NCBI GenBank assembly: GCA_004123355.1
Contig: SCHM01000004.1
Span: 7,715,017-7,779,016 of the forward strand
Length of the DNA stretch: 64,000 bases
Origin: Amphirosellinia nigrospora
Lineage: Eukaryota; Ascomycota; Sordariomycetes; Xylariales; Xylariaceae
Reading direction: 5' to 3'
Position 1 is the first letter of the stretch. Each line of letters begins with the position of its first letter. Below the pieces are notes generated by a model. That model was not told the origin of the DNA and ran no database searches. It saw only the letters and a program-made list of their open reading frames with translations. The translations under genes and the position numbers were made by a program. Below, one piece after another: positions 63,113 through 64,000 of this stretch.

Positions 63113-64000
63113 GAAGCTGTTCTGGGCCTGGGTGTAGATATATGAGAGTGGAAGGGCTGGGTTAAGCAGATAAGTCATATAAGAATGTGTAGAATCTATC
63201 ATGGTTTTATAACTGGGTGACTATCAAAATTTGACTTGGATTCCTATCTATTGTATCTTTATCCTGACTATGAAGGAAATAGCGATTCATAACAGTATTG
63301 ATCTATTATCTCAGTTTACTTAATCATGATATAAGACAGAGGTGTCAGGAGACCCTGCGATGCACACGCAAGTCATTGATGCTTGTCATTATATGAAGGT
63401 TTCTAAATCTCCTCTGTGGATGCGTGTTTATTATAATCCATGACAGAAAGTCCGTCGAGTATTATCCCATGCTTCGAGCCGAAAAAGATGTTCTTGATAT
63501 GGAACTTACTTAAGAGCGAAACATGGTAAACAAGCATAGATCGTTATATTCATCAAAGTCATGACATGATCAGTTACACGTTTTATATCTCGACTCAAAG
63601 CACTTAGGCATTATTGATGTCATATGATATTTAGAGATAGAGGTATGAGAAGGGCACCTCATCTGAAAATGCCTCCATGTTTATTTACCAGATTGGTTTC
63701 GAAGGCTTATTTTTGGCGACTTCACATTCACTCTATGTTAGTGGTTGGGAATCAGAGTTGATGTCATCTTAAGTAAATCTTCCGAACTTGCCAAGGTACT
63801 CTCTTCCCCCATACTAAGCCTTGAAGTCGATCATAAGCCCAGCGAGGAAGAAGTATTTCGCAAACCAGACCCGCCTTTCTGGCGCCCGGGCTTTCTATCT
63901 TTTCTCTCGGTTAAGATAATGACTCCTTACGGATTAGATAAACTTGTTTAGGCACCCGTAATTAGAGAAGCCATCTTATTGTAATGATGAAAACCATATT
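63113..64000. other. Intergenic to window end
   Basis: AT-leaning sequence after the G-patch gene with no recognised feature. A short frame at 63745-63951 is unconvincing. Confidence 0.5.

Overview
The window is nuclear DNA from a filamentous ascomycete (Pezizomycotina, probably Sordariomycetes). Supporting signs are short GT-AG introns of about 50-325 bp, Ascomycota-type versions of VPS13, flavohemoglobin, Mn-SOD, GINS Psf3 and a TFIP11/Ntr1 G-patch protein, an AA9 polysaccharide monooxygenase with a CBM1 tail, and a strongly AT-rich block that looks RIP-mutated. The AA9-CBM1 gene suggests a plant-associated or litter-degrading lifestyle. I cannot name the species.

Layout: flavohemoglobin (-, 1.1-2.4 kb); DUF3429/TMEM69-like mitochondrial membrane protein (-, 4.2-5.7 kb); a MITE-like inverted-repeat element (6.3-6.6 kb); VPS13 (+, 7.5-17.1 kb); an LTR-retroelement fossil reduced to an AT island (18.8-25.9 kb); a gene-poor stretch rich in short tandem repeats (25.9-30.6 kb); a His-rich hypothetical gene (+, 30.7-31.4 kb); a cytochrome P450 (+, 32.7-35.0 kb); a type II membrane glycosyltransferase-like gene (+, 36.7-38.2 kb); a MOSC/flavin reductase/2Fe-2S fusion (+, 39.2-41.1 kb); a tiny four-exon Cys-rich protein (+, 43.85-44.32 kb); about 4 kb with no gene found but with a 62-base poly-C run; AA9-CBM1 (-, 48.3-49.8 kb) divergent from a SET-domain methyltransferase (+, 51.0-52.3 kb); a small conserved-looking hypothetical (-, 52.8-53.1 kb); a 4 kb repeat-rich spacer; Mn-SOD (-, 57.1-57.9 kb) divergent from Psf3 (+, 58.5-59.2 kb); and the TFIP11-like G-patch gene (+, 60.2-63.1 kb).

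The strongest window-wide signal is technical. Ten of the fourteen genes carry frame breaks, about 42 in total and about 16 in VPS13 alone. Almost every one behaves as a single missing base, often in a short homopolymer. Counting one base per break brings P450, SET, SOD, MOSC, glycosyltransferase, DUF3429 and the His-rich gene to whole codon numbers and restores family motifs. The affected genes include broadly conserved housekeeping genes, so unpolished sequencing or assembly is much likelier than mass pseudogenisation.

I found no operon-like functional cluster and no clear new defence or mobile system. The genes are mostly independent housekeeping loci plus a few accessory enzymes. The more unusual loci are the MOSC-reductase-ferredoxin fusion, the small Cys-rich protein and the RIP island.
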